In this document: positions 36,380 to 46,190 of the stretch, in pieces
How positions within the stretch are numbered: the first letter of the stretch is position 1
Layout of the letters: each line of letters opens with the position of its first letter
Assembly: GCF_024868665.1 (NCBI RefSeq)
Contig: NC_079896.1
Coordinates: 1,732,508-1,796,507, forward strand
Length of the DNA stretch: 64,000 nt
Reading direction: 5' to 3'
Source: Triplophysa rosa
Taxonomy: Eukaryota; Chordata; Actinopteri; Cypriniformes; Nemacheilidae
The notes under the pieces: model-generated
What the model was told of the DNA's origin: nothing
What the model saw: the letters and a program-made list of their open reading frames with translations, nothing else
Databases searched by the model: none
Made by a program: the position numbers and the translations under genes

Positions 36380-36600
36380 TTTGATTGGGGCCTCTCAAGA
36401 ATGTTGGAGAATACTGCATTATTAAGGCTGGGGCACATAAAGAGGGCCATTGTGGCAGGAGAGCAGGCTTTCCCCCTAAAATTTTGTTTCATAATGTCCA
36501 CTTGCAAAGGATCGTTTTTCAATGTATGGACTTGGCTTGGATTACTCTGCTCTCCATTTGCCGGCTGATCTTTTCCATATGCTCTGAGCCGCAAGCTTAA
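36380..36600. promoter_or_regulatory. candidate conserved noncoding element, 1.5 kb inside tox intron 1 (unverified)
   Basis: Balanced, non-repetitive block with GGGGCACATAAAGAGGGCC, CTTTCCCCCTAAAATTTTG and TTTTCCATATGCTCTGAGCC. It is open in one frame on each strand (71 residues plus, 84 residues minus), but neither has a known domain. The location near the first exon and the composition fit an intronic enhancer. An alternative exon cannot be excluded. Confidence 0.35.
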
Positions 36601-37979
36601 CTCTGTGACAACCTTCTATAAACACACATCAGTAAATTATGAGTTACTCTCTGTCATGATAGCCCAACGTTAAAGCTATGTCACAGGCATGGCAGATCTT
36701 CACTAAAATGCTTTTGCTTGTTTGGTTTTTCATCATGTGTGTATTTACGGAATACAGTTGAACGGGGTAGTGACTCTGCTCATTTGTGAGATTATGACAG
36801 TATGAAAAATTACACTATAGAGTCGAAAAACGAAATTACTACAATTAGCAAAAAATAGCACAAGTCAATAATTAATTTGTTATTTATATTTTATACTCTG
36901 AATATTTTTTACAGTCAAATATAATGAAATTGCATAATAAAGCAATCAAGGCTCGGATTTGATTGGATTATTTTTAATTCACTGCATGGCACACAACCAG
37001 AAAGACGCGTGAACACAGAAAAATCGCGAGTCGCCGTACGTTTTTTTAAATAATTGTCCAGTCCGCATCTACTGCATCCAGGGAGATAAATCTAAATGCA
37101 AATACTATTTTTACTCCGTACTACTTCTCATGCATCATGACCCGTTACATCATTGCGAACCATTACAGCTTTATGTCAACTTTGCACAAACCACACATGC
37201 TTATCGTGTATGTTAAATAGCCTACGTTATAAGTAAATGCATTGCCCGCTGTCGTCCGGTCTATAACCTCTAACAAAATGAGCTTTCTACTGGTTTAATT
37301 CCAGGCTTGTCCTACAAAAGCACTAACCTATTTATTCCCTGCCAGAGAACATCATAGCGGAGTTTAGATAATAAATAATTAACGCGCGTAAAAACTAATT
37401 AATTCACTTGTAACACGTGGAAATGCAATTACGTCACGTAAGGATGCTACCGTGTCAACAAAGCAATTACACACCGAATGCACAACCAAACGCAACGATA
37501 AAATACACCGGGTTGTGTTTCTCACTTAGCCATGCGACAATTTTGTGCTCCTGCGCTTATAATTCGCGCACGGTGCGAGAGCGCGCTCCATCTTCCCTCT
37601 GGAAAAAAGCAAGCGGTGCGTCTTTAATAGTCTTTAGTCCACTCGACATGATGCTTTTCAGGCGCAATGTCCCATTTAACTAAATTTCTCCAAGTATGCC
37701 AGTAGCTACGGAGCCGCAAGTGCATGATTCCCAAGACACCGAACTAAGTTTGCTGTTGTTTTACCATCAGCACCATGTGATGCCCTGTTCGGGGATGCAC
37801 GAGCGAGCTTTCGCAGTATCCAAGAATATACGCTTAAAACTAAAACATCACGCGCCTCCTGTGCACAACCAATGATCTGCATGTTGCAACGCATTAAATA
37901 CTGAAGTGAATGAAGCAGGTTGCCCGTCTATGAAAAAGAAACTAAGCTGAGAAGAAAAGCGCATAGTGTGGTAATTTAC
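36601..37979. other. 5' end of tox intron 1, no gene recognised
   Basis: AT-rich to 37400, then more CpG-containing towards the exon (AACGCGCGTAAAAAC near 37382; AATTCGCGCACGGTGCGAG near 37561). No repeat ends seen. Confidence 0.45.
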
Positions 37980-38081
37980 CTTGTTGCAGTGGTAATAGTC
38001 CAGAGAGGAGAGGCTGGTATCGGTGGGTAATGTACACGAGCCCACGCTTGAAGGAGGTGCAGGGTAAAATCTCACATCCAT
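37980..38081 (-). CDS. tox: tox coding exon 1 (HMG-box transcription factor TOX), N-terminal 34 codons
   Basis: TOX is a nuclear HMG-box DNA-binding protein that drives thymocyte CD4-lineage and lymphoid development, T-cell exhaustion and neural programmes. Seen here: an ATG (complement of 38079-38081) with G at -3 and G at +4, then 34 codons starting MDVRFYP and ending LDYYHCNK. A donor (AAG then GTAAATT, GT at 37978-37979) follows in phase 0. From memory, vertebrate TOX-family proteins start MDVR(F/L)YP, and human TOX exon 1 also ends in CNK, so length and boundary agree. The paralogues fit less well: TOX3 exon 1 ends differently, and TOX2 starts MDVRLYP and shares LDYYH but lacks CNK. The HMG box lies in later exons, outside this window. 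Reading on past the donor gives 43 low-complexity codons before a stop, as expected for intron. tox2 is the main alternative. Confidence 0.88.
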
Positions 38082-38092
38082 CGCCCGCTCCG

Positions 38093-38107
38093 CTAGACTG
38101 AAGGCAT
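38093..38107 (-). promoter_or_regulatory. upstream ORF of 4 codons (MPSV) in tox leader
   Basis: An ATG at 38105-38107 (complement) reads Met-Pro-Ser-Val-stop and terminates 11 nt before the tox start codon, in a different frame. If it lies inside the mRNA leader, it could lower initiation or permit reinitiation at the tox ATG. The sequence is clear; the regulatory effect is inferred. Confidence 0.4.
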
Positions 38108-38131
38108 GGAGAGCCGCTTGCGCTTGTGTTC

Positions 38132-38224
<93 letters not shown>

Positions 38225-38233
38225 TCACTCTCT
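38132..38233. repeat. (CT)n microsatellite in tox leader/promoter
   Basis: About 43 uninterrupted CT units (38132-38218), followed by CT units broken by CA. On the tox coding strand this is (GA)n, starting 51 bp upstream of the start codon. GA tracts at vertebrate and fly promoters can bind GAGA-type factors and form triplex DNA; such a role here is inferred. Confidence 0.95.
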
Positions 38234-38460
38234 ATTGTTAACCTAAACAAAAAGCAACAGAACGACTGAAAGAAAAAGGGGTTGAGCCTGTCTAAATGCG
38301 CTCCCCTCACTTCTCCTCCAGAAACAAACCCGTACAGTGATGCTCGCAGGATATTTGGGGGATTATTAACTGTACGAGCGCGTGTAGAAGCTCGAGCACG
38401 CTGTAAGCACGTTAATTAGCTAGCGAAAAAAGCAAAGTATGCATTTTTATAACACGTTTT

Positions 38461-39309
38461 TTTATTTTAAAATTTATGAAGTAGCATGCCTTGTTGAAAT
38501 TATACCGCATTTGTCTGACATAAAATTACAGGCACCTAAAAGGAAATAAATCTTAAATAAGCAAGTTTACATCAGAATGTAGACCTGCGTTGTGAATATT
38601 GCCTTTATTTAACAAGACAAAACATATTTACCTAAAATCCTACTTTTTATTTTTGCAAGTAGGCTATAAAAGTAGCCTATAACGTATACGTATAAAAACT
38701 ATGCAGCCAACAAAACATTTTCTGTATCATCGTCAATGTGTTTTTGCTATGACGTTACATTTCTACCGACAGCTGTCAGATATGTTTATAAATACATAGC
38801 TACCCTTCAACCTTACTTTGAAAAACAAGTAAAAACTGCTTGGTCTGTGGAGTTGTTATAAAGATATCCCAGTGTCTGTGAAAAGAAGTGGCACTGGTTT
38901 GAATGGTTACAGTAGAGTGTTTACCTGTTTGCCCAGTGAGTGTGCGCGCTCACTCATAAAAGGTCCGATCCTTGCCAAATTTCAGGCGACCTCTGCCGAT
39001 GGTGAGAGGAATGAGGGAATTGAGGTAACTGCTTTGCTGCCCATACAGCGGATCCCACATGAGATGTAAACTTGTCGTAAATTTAATATCGCGCTCCATC
39101 TGTCCCCAGCAGTTTCAGTGGCACAAGTAAGCGTCGGATTTGGAATGATCCGTTTCTATAGAAACACGTTGTATTGTATGCAGTTCACATTCATTTTGCA
39201 CAAAGACATTGTTAAACCGACATATTACGAGTTAAATACTTCACTAACTTACTCCTGGCGTCACAAACATTTTAATGGCGTGTTTTCATGTGACATTAGG
39301 CTTGTTCGA
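38461..39309. other. upstream flank of tox, nothing recognised
   Basis: AT-rich to 38860, then a mixed-composition stretch with a 65-residue plus frame lacking known domains. No repeat ends seen. Confidence 0.45.
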
Positions 39310-39455
39310 CTTGATGCGGCGCCGCAAGATCCGACAGGCGGATGACATCAAAGTACCGCGAGAGCGATGCGAAAATTTTTTTTAATGGTTTTTCGAATCG
39401 CTCTCGCCGTACTTTGATGTCACCCGCCTGCCGGATCTTGCCGTGCCGCATCAAG
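39310..39455. repeat. 66-bp-arm snapback hairpin upstream of tox
   Basis: Left arm 39310-39375 and right arm 39390-39455 are inverted copies matching at 60 of 66 positions, around a 14-bp loop. The arms are GC-rich and share AAGATCCG, CAGGCGG and TGACATCAAAGTAC. It lies 1.2 kb upstream of the tox start. It may be a foldback transposon remnant or a structured RNA source; no TSD is obvious and I recognise no family. Confidence 0.85.
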
Positions 39456-40495
39456 CCTTTTGTAGCGGTCAGGTGGTACACGCCAAAGCGCGGTATGGGA
39501 ATTTTTACAGGTTACGTGTTGTTTACAAGCAAATATGCTAAAGCTTTGCTCGTAATTAATTGTGCACTTCAGACAACTAAGAATTATTCAACCACCTACT
39601 TGTAAATACCACTGAAACGACGCTCAAAGTCGGACATTCGAAGTTGCAGCAGATCAATTAGTCGGCCTCACGGGATGCTTTAAAGCCAAGATGGCGGCGA
39701 CAAATTTTTGGGTAAACAAATTTTTATGTACACCATTATGTAAACTTGCAATATTAGGACCGATACATAGGTTTATACGAAGTTTTGTTTTGTCTGTGTC
39801 ATCAACGAATGCCAACGTTGTCATTGCTAGTTATAGGAATGTTTTCCCAATGAGTGTGATTCCTTATGTAGTTCACACAGGTGTATTGTAGCTAAATGTT
39901 TTAAGGTGTAACCTTCCAAGACAAGTTTGATTCCAAGTGGAATTGGCTTATTTTTTTATTAAAGCAAAAGATTTTTAACCTTGTTCTTGGCGGATGGATT
40001 ACCAATTGTGTAGCCATAGATTTATTACAAATAACATGGATTAATTATGGCTACTTTAACATAACCATGGTTGATATGTGATTATTATGGTAACTAGTAA
40101 ATTATAGTGGATTTTGTTTGATGTTAATTGTGTTAGCCTATGGTTTAATTTTCTCCATTTTGTGTAAACCAGCTTTGAAACGTTATGTATTGTGAAAATG
40201 TAAAATAAACGTAAACAGAACTAAAATAATGTTTGAAGGGTAGTGTCTGCCGCTTTGAAGATTGGATTGTGGGGTAGACGATGATGCTTTGGGTTGTGAG
40301 CATTGTGCTGTCAAGGTGGATTGTGGGATTGACTGCAAATCTGTGGCATTGTGAGCAGCATCGGGTGAATTTCTTCCGCTGCAGTAGAAACGGACGACAA
40401 AAAAATCGCAATTGCAGTGCAGGTGTAACAAAGAATATGAAGCAAATACAGTTATTTATGAATGATGAACGTACGACAGTAACTCAAAGGTGTTC
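39456..40495. other. upstream flank with possible unidentified first exon at 39691-39713
   Basis: CCAAGATGGCGGCGACAAAT followed by TTTTTGGGTAAAC gives an ATG in a YY1-like promoter motif and a donor-like G|GTAAAC after 23 coding bases (MAATNFW). No known protein start was matched. Further right, 40000-40130 has CATAACCATGGTTGATATG-type strings typical of a fish repeat. Confidence 0.25.
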
Positions 40496-40503
40496 GTCTA
40501 ATT

Positions 40504-41543
40504 CAGTGATTCTCAACCTTTTCATGGTCGCGCCCCCCTGTAAACAAATTTAAAGAACTGGTGCCCCCCCATACTGTACATTGAAGATAGATAAGATAAT
40601 GTGTAAAATATAGTTTATATATATATATATATATATGTAAACTATATACAAAGAAGCAGAAAATACCTGTATATGACAGATTGATCTCAAGACATCAGAT
40701 TACAACAACAACCCTGCTGATAAAAACAAAAGAAACCATTACAGAAATTAATGGTTTCCATTATAATACTATTATGAACCATTAGCTTTTTGCATAAAAC
40801 CATTACAAAATTGTAGTGTTTTGGGCATTATTCCAAAAGGATCAATCTGCCAGATCACAAGAACGGAGCGAGAATTTCTTCACAGTTTATAATACAGACG
40901 CGGTGTGGTGTCATTTGCCTGTCGAAAATAGCACTTTACATCTTTGACAGCCGTCCAAGTTCAGAAAGATATGAAAAGGCACTTTATTTACACGCCGCTC
41001 CCTTCACATGCACTCTGAACTCATCGGGAGAGAGAGAGACTTGCGCTTAGTTAATTACAGTCTGAAAGACAGATTCGTTTAGTAGGACTGGGTGTTATAA
41101 TCCTAATATTTCAGACAAGTTTAATTGCCCAATAAGACATTTCCTACACTAGGGGAAAAGGAGGTCCGAGGCTTCAATGGGTTGGTCAGGTAGACATCCT
41201 TTGTGTTTGGGGAAATATAATTATAAATACGTAAACCTGCTTAACTTATAAGATCTTCCTGTTTCTTAAGATGATGTAGGGTAATTGCTGCTGCTTCCTG
41301 AGTGGACATTTGCCTACTTTGTAGATATAAAGCTGTTGTGCGCAGCCTAAAATTGCACTGAGGACCTACAATGAGTCTGCGCGGCCGCTCAAGCGTGCAG
41401 CTTCAGACGGAACATTGCCCTCCGTCAATTTGCAGTCGCGTTCCTCCGTGTATTGGCGAACGAGTTTCAAAGGTTGGGGTTTCGGGGGAACCGTCGCGCC
41501 CCACCTGCAGTACCTCTGGACCCCCCCCCGTTGAGAACCACTG
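40504..41543. mobile_element. 1.04-kb non-autonomous hAT element with perfect 8-bp TSD
   Basis: Left end CAGTGATTCTCAACCTTTTC; right end in complement CAGTGGTTCTCAACGGGGGG. The 8-bp direct repeat GTCTAATT flanks it exactly (40496-40503, 41544-41551). Interior: a (TA)n run at 40615-40636, a nested AACCATTACAGAAATTAATGG segment typical of another repeat, and no transposase frame. The ends match the widespread Charlie-like hAT group. Confidence 0.88.
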
Positions 41544-41660
41544 GTCTAATTTGATCAGGCCATGCATTTACTTTGACACTAGCATTGTGCACATCTATTA
41601 TTACATGGACTCGGTTCATGTAAACTAAAATTATTTTAGTTTTTAATTTAAAACAGGTTT

Positions 41661-41682
41661 GCGACCCGTTTGGGAATCACTG
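41661..41682. mobile_element. solo end of another hAT element
   Basis: In complement: CAGTGATTCCCAAACGGGTC then GC, a hAT-type terminus. No matching opposite end was found nearby, so this appears to be a truncated copy. Confidence 0.45.
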
Positions 41683-44094
41683 CTTATTAATTCAGCTATT
41701 ATTATTGTTTCGTGTTATAATGTGACACTGTGACTGATCATGTTATCCGTCTGTCTGTTGTCTTAATTTAATTTCTAAGCAATGTTACTATAACAGTAGT
41801 TGATGTGGCAAGCTCAAAGCTTATAAACGGATGAATTTATCTGATGTGTGAAGTTTGCATTTGCTTTCACAGCTAAACATAACAAAAGGCACATCACATA
41901 AAGCAAAGAGAGCGAGACAGGCAACCGCACTTCTCTGCTTAAGCCTTATGAGAGGCAAAAGAAAATTATGTACATTACGGAGAGATCGCTCATTTAACCA
42001 CAAAGCTGCTTTGTGTTTTCTCTACATAATCAGTTGATCTTTTAATGCACATAAGTGCATATGTGCGAATTCTGCACTTTAACGAACGACTCATTGGTGT
42101 GTATGCGTGCCCATAGCCCCATGAAGAGGATTGTGTTTGTTTTCAGTGGTGGCTGTTTGTGTGTGTTGGGGGTTCTGAGTGAGCTGTCATTGTCATCGCA
42201 GTAGGACACTTGTTGTCTCTCCAGGACTGTGTGCGTGTCAACATGCTTATTGTACCGCATGCAGTGTGTGTGAGTGTGTTGGAGAGGGGTCCTGGGGTGG
42301 GAACCTGTTTAATAACAGCCACAGATGGAGAACTCAACAGGCATGTGGAGTAAACGCTTGCAATAATTCAGAAAAAGAGAGAACATATGCGGTTATGCAT
42401 TTATGTGCATGCACATGCATGTTTTATGGTGTGTGTGTGTGTGTGTGTTTAGGGGTTAATGGGCTCCGGGATTCCATTGCATCACAACATTGGAATGTGT
42501 AGTGCCTCCCTTCCCAGCATCCTCTTGTGCTCAACAAAGAGCACAGGGACAAAAACTTGTGGCTGTACAAAGATTTGTTTTATTTATGAAGCATTGATAA
42601 GCTGCAACCCGGTGCACATGAGAAACCAATTACAAGCACAACTTTATTCCAGTGTAATTGGGTGGCACGTGGTTTACAAAAAAAATGCCAATACATTATA
42701 TTTGAATATGAATAATGTAAATATTTTTTAATAAATACTAAATAGTACTTAATATAACTTTTGCCATCACTCTTTGCACTTCACATACTTATCTTTACGC
42801 GTGTTGTAGTCAAATCATGTCAAACGGACATTTCCTGCAAAGAAAATGATAACTTTATAATTATTATAGTCATAAATTGGGGTAAGATGAGGAGAGTTTT
42901 GAACACAGATTTTTGCTCAATAATTATGTGTTATATTTTAACCCAAAACGTTACGGATTGCACCTTAAAGCAGGACCTTGTCCTCATTTATTCTTATTAC
43001 TGTAATACAAAAACGCCTTATTCTCTATATTAAAGTGCCTTTAAATAATGCTGCTTTAAATAAAACATTGCGTTGTTGAGATTGCAAAAACAACCAATAC
43101 GCTTAATTTATCTGTATGCACAGTATAATTTCATTTTTTTCTCTCTACAGAAATGTTTTCATGAGAATCACTTAACCAATTAACATCAGTGGAAATGACA
43201 CGTCATCTCTTCACAGTTCCCATGAAAACAAACAGACCGTATTTAGGTCACAAAAACCGTTGAGAATAATTGAGACAGCCATCGCTGCGTTCTTTACAGT
43301 AAGTGAATTACACAAGCTTTAGCACTGATTTGGCGTGTACGTCGTGTATGACTCGATACGTGCGTGGAAGGAGACCGTGAGCGTGTGCTCTTATAATGAG
43401 CGCGGGCCGATAAATAAAGGAGGTTACACAAGTGTTATTAAATGTCAAAATGATTACCGTGTCAGCAGACGGCTGGCTTATTCGAGCTGAACACGTCGCG
43501 TTGAGCTCTCGTCACGAACCACCTCAATAAACAAAAGAAACCTCTCTTTTGATAAACTTGTGGTTTTCAACACGTTGACCCTTTAACATTGCATTCATTG
43601 TTTTTGAATGTGCATATGTAGATTTCACCTGTGTCATTTACATTGCAAATCTCTTCAAATTCACTTGATATTTCTAAAGACTGCATTTACTGTAAATAAT
43701 GTAAACAATGTAAATATCTAGTGATGGCCGTGCATTTACTCTAAACGCCTTCAGACGTGTGCCGCTAAAGAGTGTTTGTTTCATGTTTACGTTGCTTATT
43801 TGAAATCGTTAAATCACCACAGCATAGTTTTCAATCAGGTCCTCCTCATCGTGTCACGTTTGCATTATAAATAATAAATGTCAGAACAGGCAGTGCTTCT
43901 TCGTAATGATTGTGACATTTTAAAATCAAAACGAGTACACTTCACTTGCCGAAGAGTCAAATTTTCCTTCAACAAAAGACTTGACTTGAAGCCAACAGAA
44001 TGACTAAGATCAGCACTTTGGTTATCATCAGGCCCTCTGTCATTTCTGTGTTTCCTTTCATACACTCGACTCCAGCACAATCCACTCTGTCAAC

Positions 44095-44095
<1 letters not shown>
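41683..44095. other. intergenic stretch without recognised genes
   Basis: Includes a short TG run near 42432-42448. The 43320-43560 part is CpG-richer and non-repetitive (GAGCGCGGGCCGATAAATAA) and may be regulatory. Frames near 42179-43033 carry no known domains. Confidence 0.4.

Positions 44096-44133
<38 letters not shown>
44096..44133. repeat. (GA)n microsatellite
   Basis: 19 GA units. Confidence 0.95.
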
Positions 44134-44135
<2 letters not shown>

Positions 44136-44183
44136 GTTGGGTTAAACATATTCCTCCTGTCTTTCAAATTAATAAATGGAGCA

Positions 44184-44212
44184 CGTCTGTCTGTCTGTCT
44201 GTCTGTCTGTCT
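44184..44212. repeat. (GTCT)n tetranucleotide microsatellite
   Basis: Seven GTCT units. A related shorter CTGT run is found near 50564-50582. Confidence 0.93.
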
Positions 44213-44517
44213 CTTTCTATCTCCAGCTACATGTGAATAAAAACCACAATGTACTGTTTGTATAAGCTTTCAATACTACTATAAAACTGAAGAGTTTTCA
44301 TTGGTATTTGTCAAACATCACATGACCAAACCGGTTGTCACGTTACATCCGCTTGTCGGAAAAACATTGACAGCACTTTGAAATAACACCGATATTTATT
44401 GATTTTTAAGGTAATCATTCTCGTTGTTTTCATCTGTGGCATTTTATTCTATTGTTATATTAAAAAGTTGTCAGTGAGACGAAAAATAATGAATTTTTAA
44501 TTAAAAACTTGAAAGTC

Positions 44518-45069
44518 TTAAAGGGGTCATATATGCGCGAACACGTGTTTTTCTGTGTCTTTGGTGTGTTATAAGTTGCCCATGCGTGTATTAGACACGT
44601 AAAATTGCCAAAATGAAAGTGTGGGAACAAAAGAGTCATTCTATCTAAAAGCGAATGCTCACCCAGACCTGCCTGAAACGCCTCGTGTAGCCACACCCCC
44701 ACAAATCTACATCAGTTGGTGGTCTGATTTGACTAAGACCGCCCAAATGTATACTCAAGTAAGGTGGGCGTACCTGTCAGTACAATTGAAGAGGAACCTG
44801 ATGTTCCAAATATGGTAAGAGGCGTTACATTTCCATCACATGCTTGCAGTATTCAACCAATCACTACGCACTGGTGAACTGGCCAATCAGAGCACACCTC
44901 GCTTTTCAGAGCCATGAGCTTTTCAGAGAGGTGGAGCAAAGAGGAGATACAAACATGCACGGTGTGTGGAAAATACAGCGTTTTTCAACCTTAAATCCTG
45001 TATACACATTACATTACATCTAAAACAAACCATAATATTCGTCTTAGCCGTATCATATCACCCCTTTAA
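44518..45069. mobile_element. TTAA-flanked inverted-repeat element, 544 bp
   Basis: TTAA at 44518-44521 and 45066-45069. Left end AGGGGTCATATATGCGCG; right end in complement AGGGGTGATATGATACGGC. The interior has GTAGCCACACCCCCACAAAT and GCCAATCAGAGCACACC. It resembles abundant cyprinid 'AAGGGGTCATATGATGCG' miniature elements. No transposase frame. Confidence 0.78.
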
Positions 45070-45229
45070 TAAAATGTTTTTCTAGACTCAATTGACAAAC
45101 TTCATGTGAGCTTTCAATAGCTCTCAGGTTTCTAAGCGTAACACAAGTATGGTTCACACCGCATGCGATATGAGATGTTTGGGCAACATCCCACAATAGC
45201 TTTCTTCATAATGTGGTTACTAAGTGTAC

Positions 45230-45480
45230 TAAGAGACCGAATGTCAATTTAGACGTAACACTGCGGCGCATTATAATGAGCTGGTCATAATTACACATAA
45301 TTGTAACGTACTCGCAACAACAGCCCTGAGGAAAATACACAGCCAGCGAAGACGGTTCATAAGAACAATAGCTGCAGAAGTGTGATTGTTATTATTAGTT
45401 CATCAGTGTTTGTGTAGCTCTTAAGTCAATTTGCGCTTCACGAGGAAAAGCAGAATTAGATTTGCATTTCAGAAGAGTAT
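45230..45480. promoter_or_regulatory. candidate conserved noncoding element upstream of tox (unverified)
   Basis: Non-repetitive with TTATAATGAGCTGGTCATAA, then TTACACATAATTGTAACG. Rich in homeodomain-like cores and without repeat ends. Confidence 0.3.
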
Positions 45481-45957
45481 AGCACTTCTGGTATTCACTT
45501 GTTTTGTAGTCTAGTCACCATCTTTTCAGTTAGTTGTATTGTGTAAAAAGCAGCATTTTAGGTTCTAACTCACTTTTTGTTGTTTAGATGATGTGCTTTC
45601 GAAGCATTATAATGTTGTCGTTTTGCACTTTTTTCAAGAGAATAGAGATGCGTTAATAAGAAATCATAAATCTCATCATGATTATTTGGCCTTTCCACGT
45701 TTTTGACAGCATCGTGGAAATATTTATACATTACGGGGCTTCTCGTGGCATTTTCAATTGAGCATCAGAATCCACATCGAGAAATCACAACAAGTCTGAC
45801 CTTTACCAAACACGCAGTCTGAAACCATAAAGGTCACACGAGGAGGAGAGGAGGAAGATGAAGATGAAGGTTGAGCTGGAAACAACATGAAATCTTAATA
45901 AATAATCCACATTCAGCCACTTTAAAACATTTTTATAAAACACACTATATTTGATGC

Positions 45958-46190
45958 TGTGCTGGTTACTAGGGTGTTGCTATGGTGTTTCTAGAGTTGT
46001 TTTTAGCATGTTGCTATGCAGTTGCTGCGGTGTTTTTAAGCACATTGCTAGGCTAGTGGTTGCCAAGGTGTTGCTAACCAGTTGCTAATGTGTTTCTGTA
46101 GTGATGTGTGTTTGCTAAGTGGATGCTATGGTATGTAAAGAGGTGTTGGTGATTGCCAGGATGTTGCTATATGGTTGCTTGTGCGTAACA
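45958..46190. repeat. degenerate 'GGTTGCTATGGTGTTGCTA' minisatellite
   Basis: Irregular ~20-bp units around GTTGCTA(T/G)G(G/C), such as ACTAGGGTGTTGCTATGGTG, GCATGTTGCTATGCAGTTGC and GTTGCCAAGGTGTTGCTAAC. This minisatellite type is common in cyprinids. Confidence 0.7.

Larger units (their letters stand above)
1..37979 (-). other. tox: tox intron 1, 5' portion (continues beyond the window)
   Basis: Inferred from the exon 1 donor at 37979 and the minus-strand direction of the gene. No acceptor followed by an exon 2-like frame (human TOX continues FDGENMYM, then an IPPITPP motif) was recognised on the minus strand down to position 1, so intron 1 is at least 38 kb here. A very large first intron is typical of vertebrate TOX. 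The intron is filled with microsatellites, short DNA transposons, SINEs and stretches without recognisable repeats. Confidence 0.75.
38082..38460 (-). promoter_or_regulatory. tox: tox 5' UTR and proximal promoter region
   Basis: This region lies immediately upstream of the tox ATG. Reading away from the gene it holds a CpG-containing leader, a 4-codon uORF, a ~100-bp polypurine (coding strand) tract, and a CpG-rich patch near 38370-38410. A TATAAAA-like string lies on the minus strand near 38443-38450 and could set a start near 38415, but this is weak. The transcription start is not visible from sequence alone. Any start upstream of 38310 would expose another long overlapping ATG frame (38310 down to 37942), which makes a start downstream of 38310 more plausible. 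Confidence 0.5.

Noticed and set aside
1..37979. tox exon 2 in the intron
   Set aside because: Searched the minus strand for FDGENMYM- and IPPITPP-coding sequence next to an acceptor; none seen, so exon 2 is probably beyond the window.
37942..38310. 122-residue minus frame overlapping tox exon 1
   Set aside because: Its centre is (RE)n from the microsatellite and it overlaps the true TOX frame; kept only as a possible uORF concern.
45958..46190. Spaced repeats considered as a CRISPR-like array
   Set aside because: Units are irregular, degenerate and without constant spacers; this is a vertebrate minisatellite.
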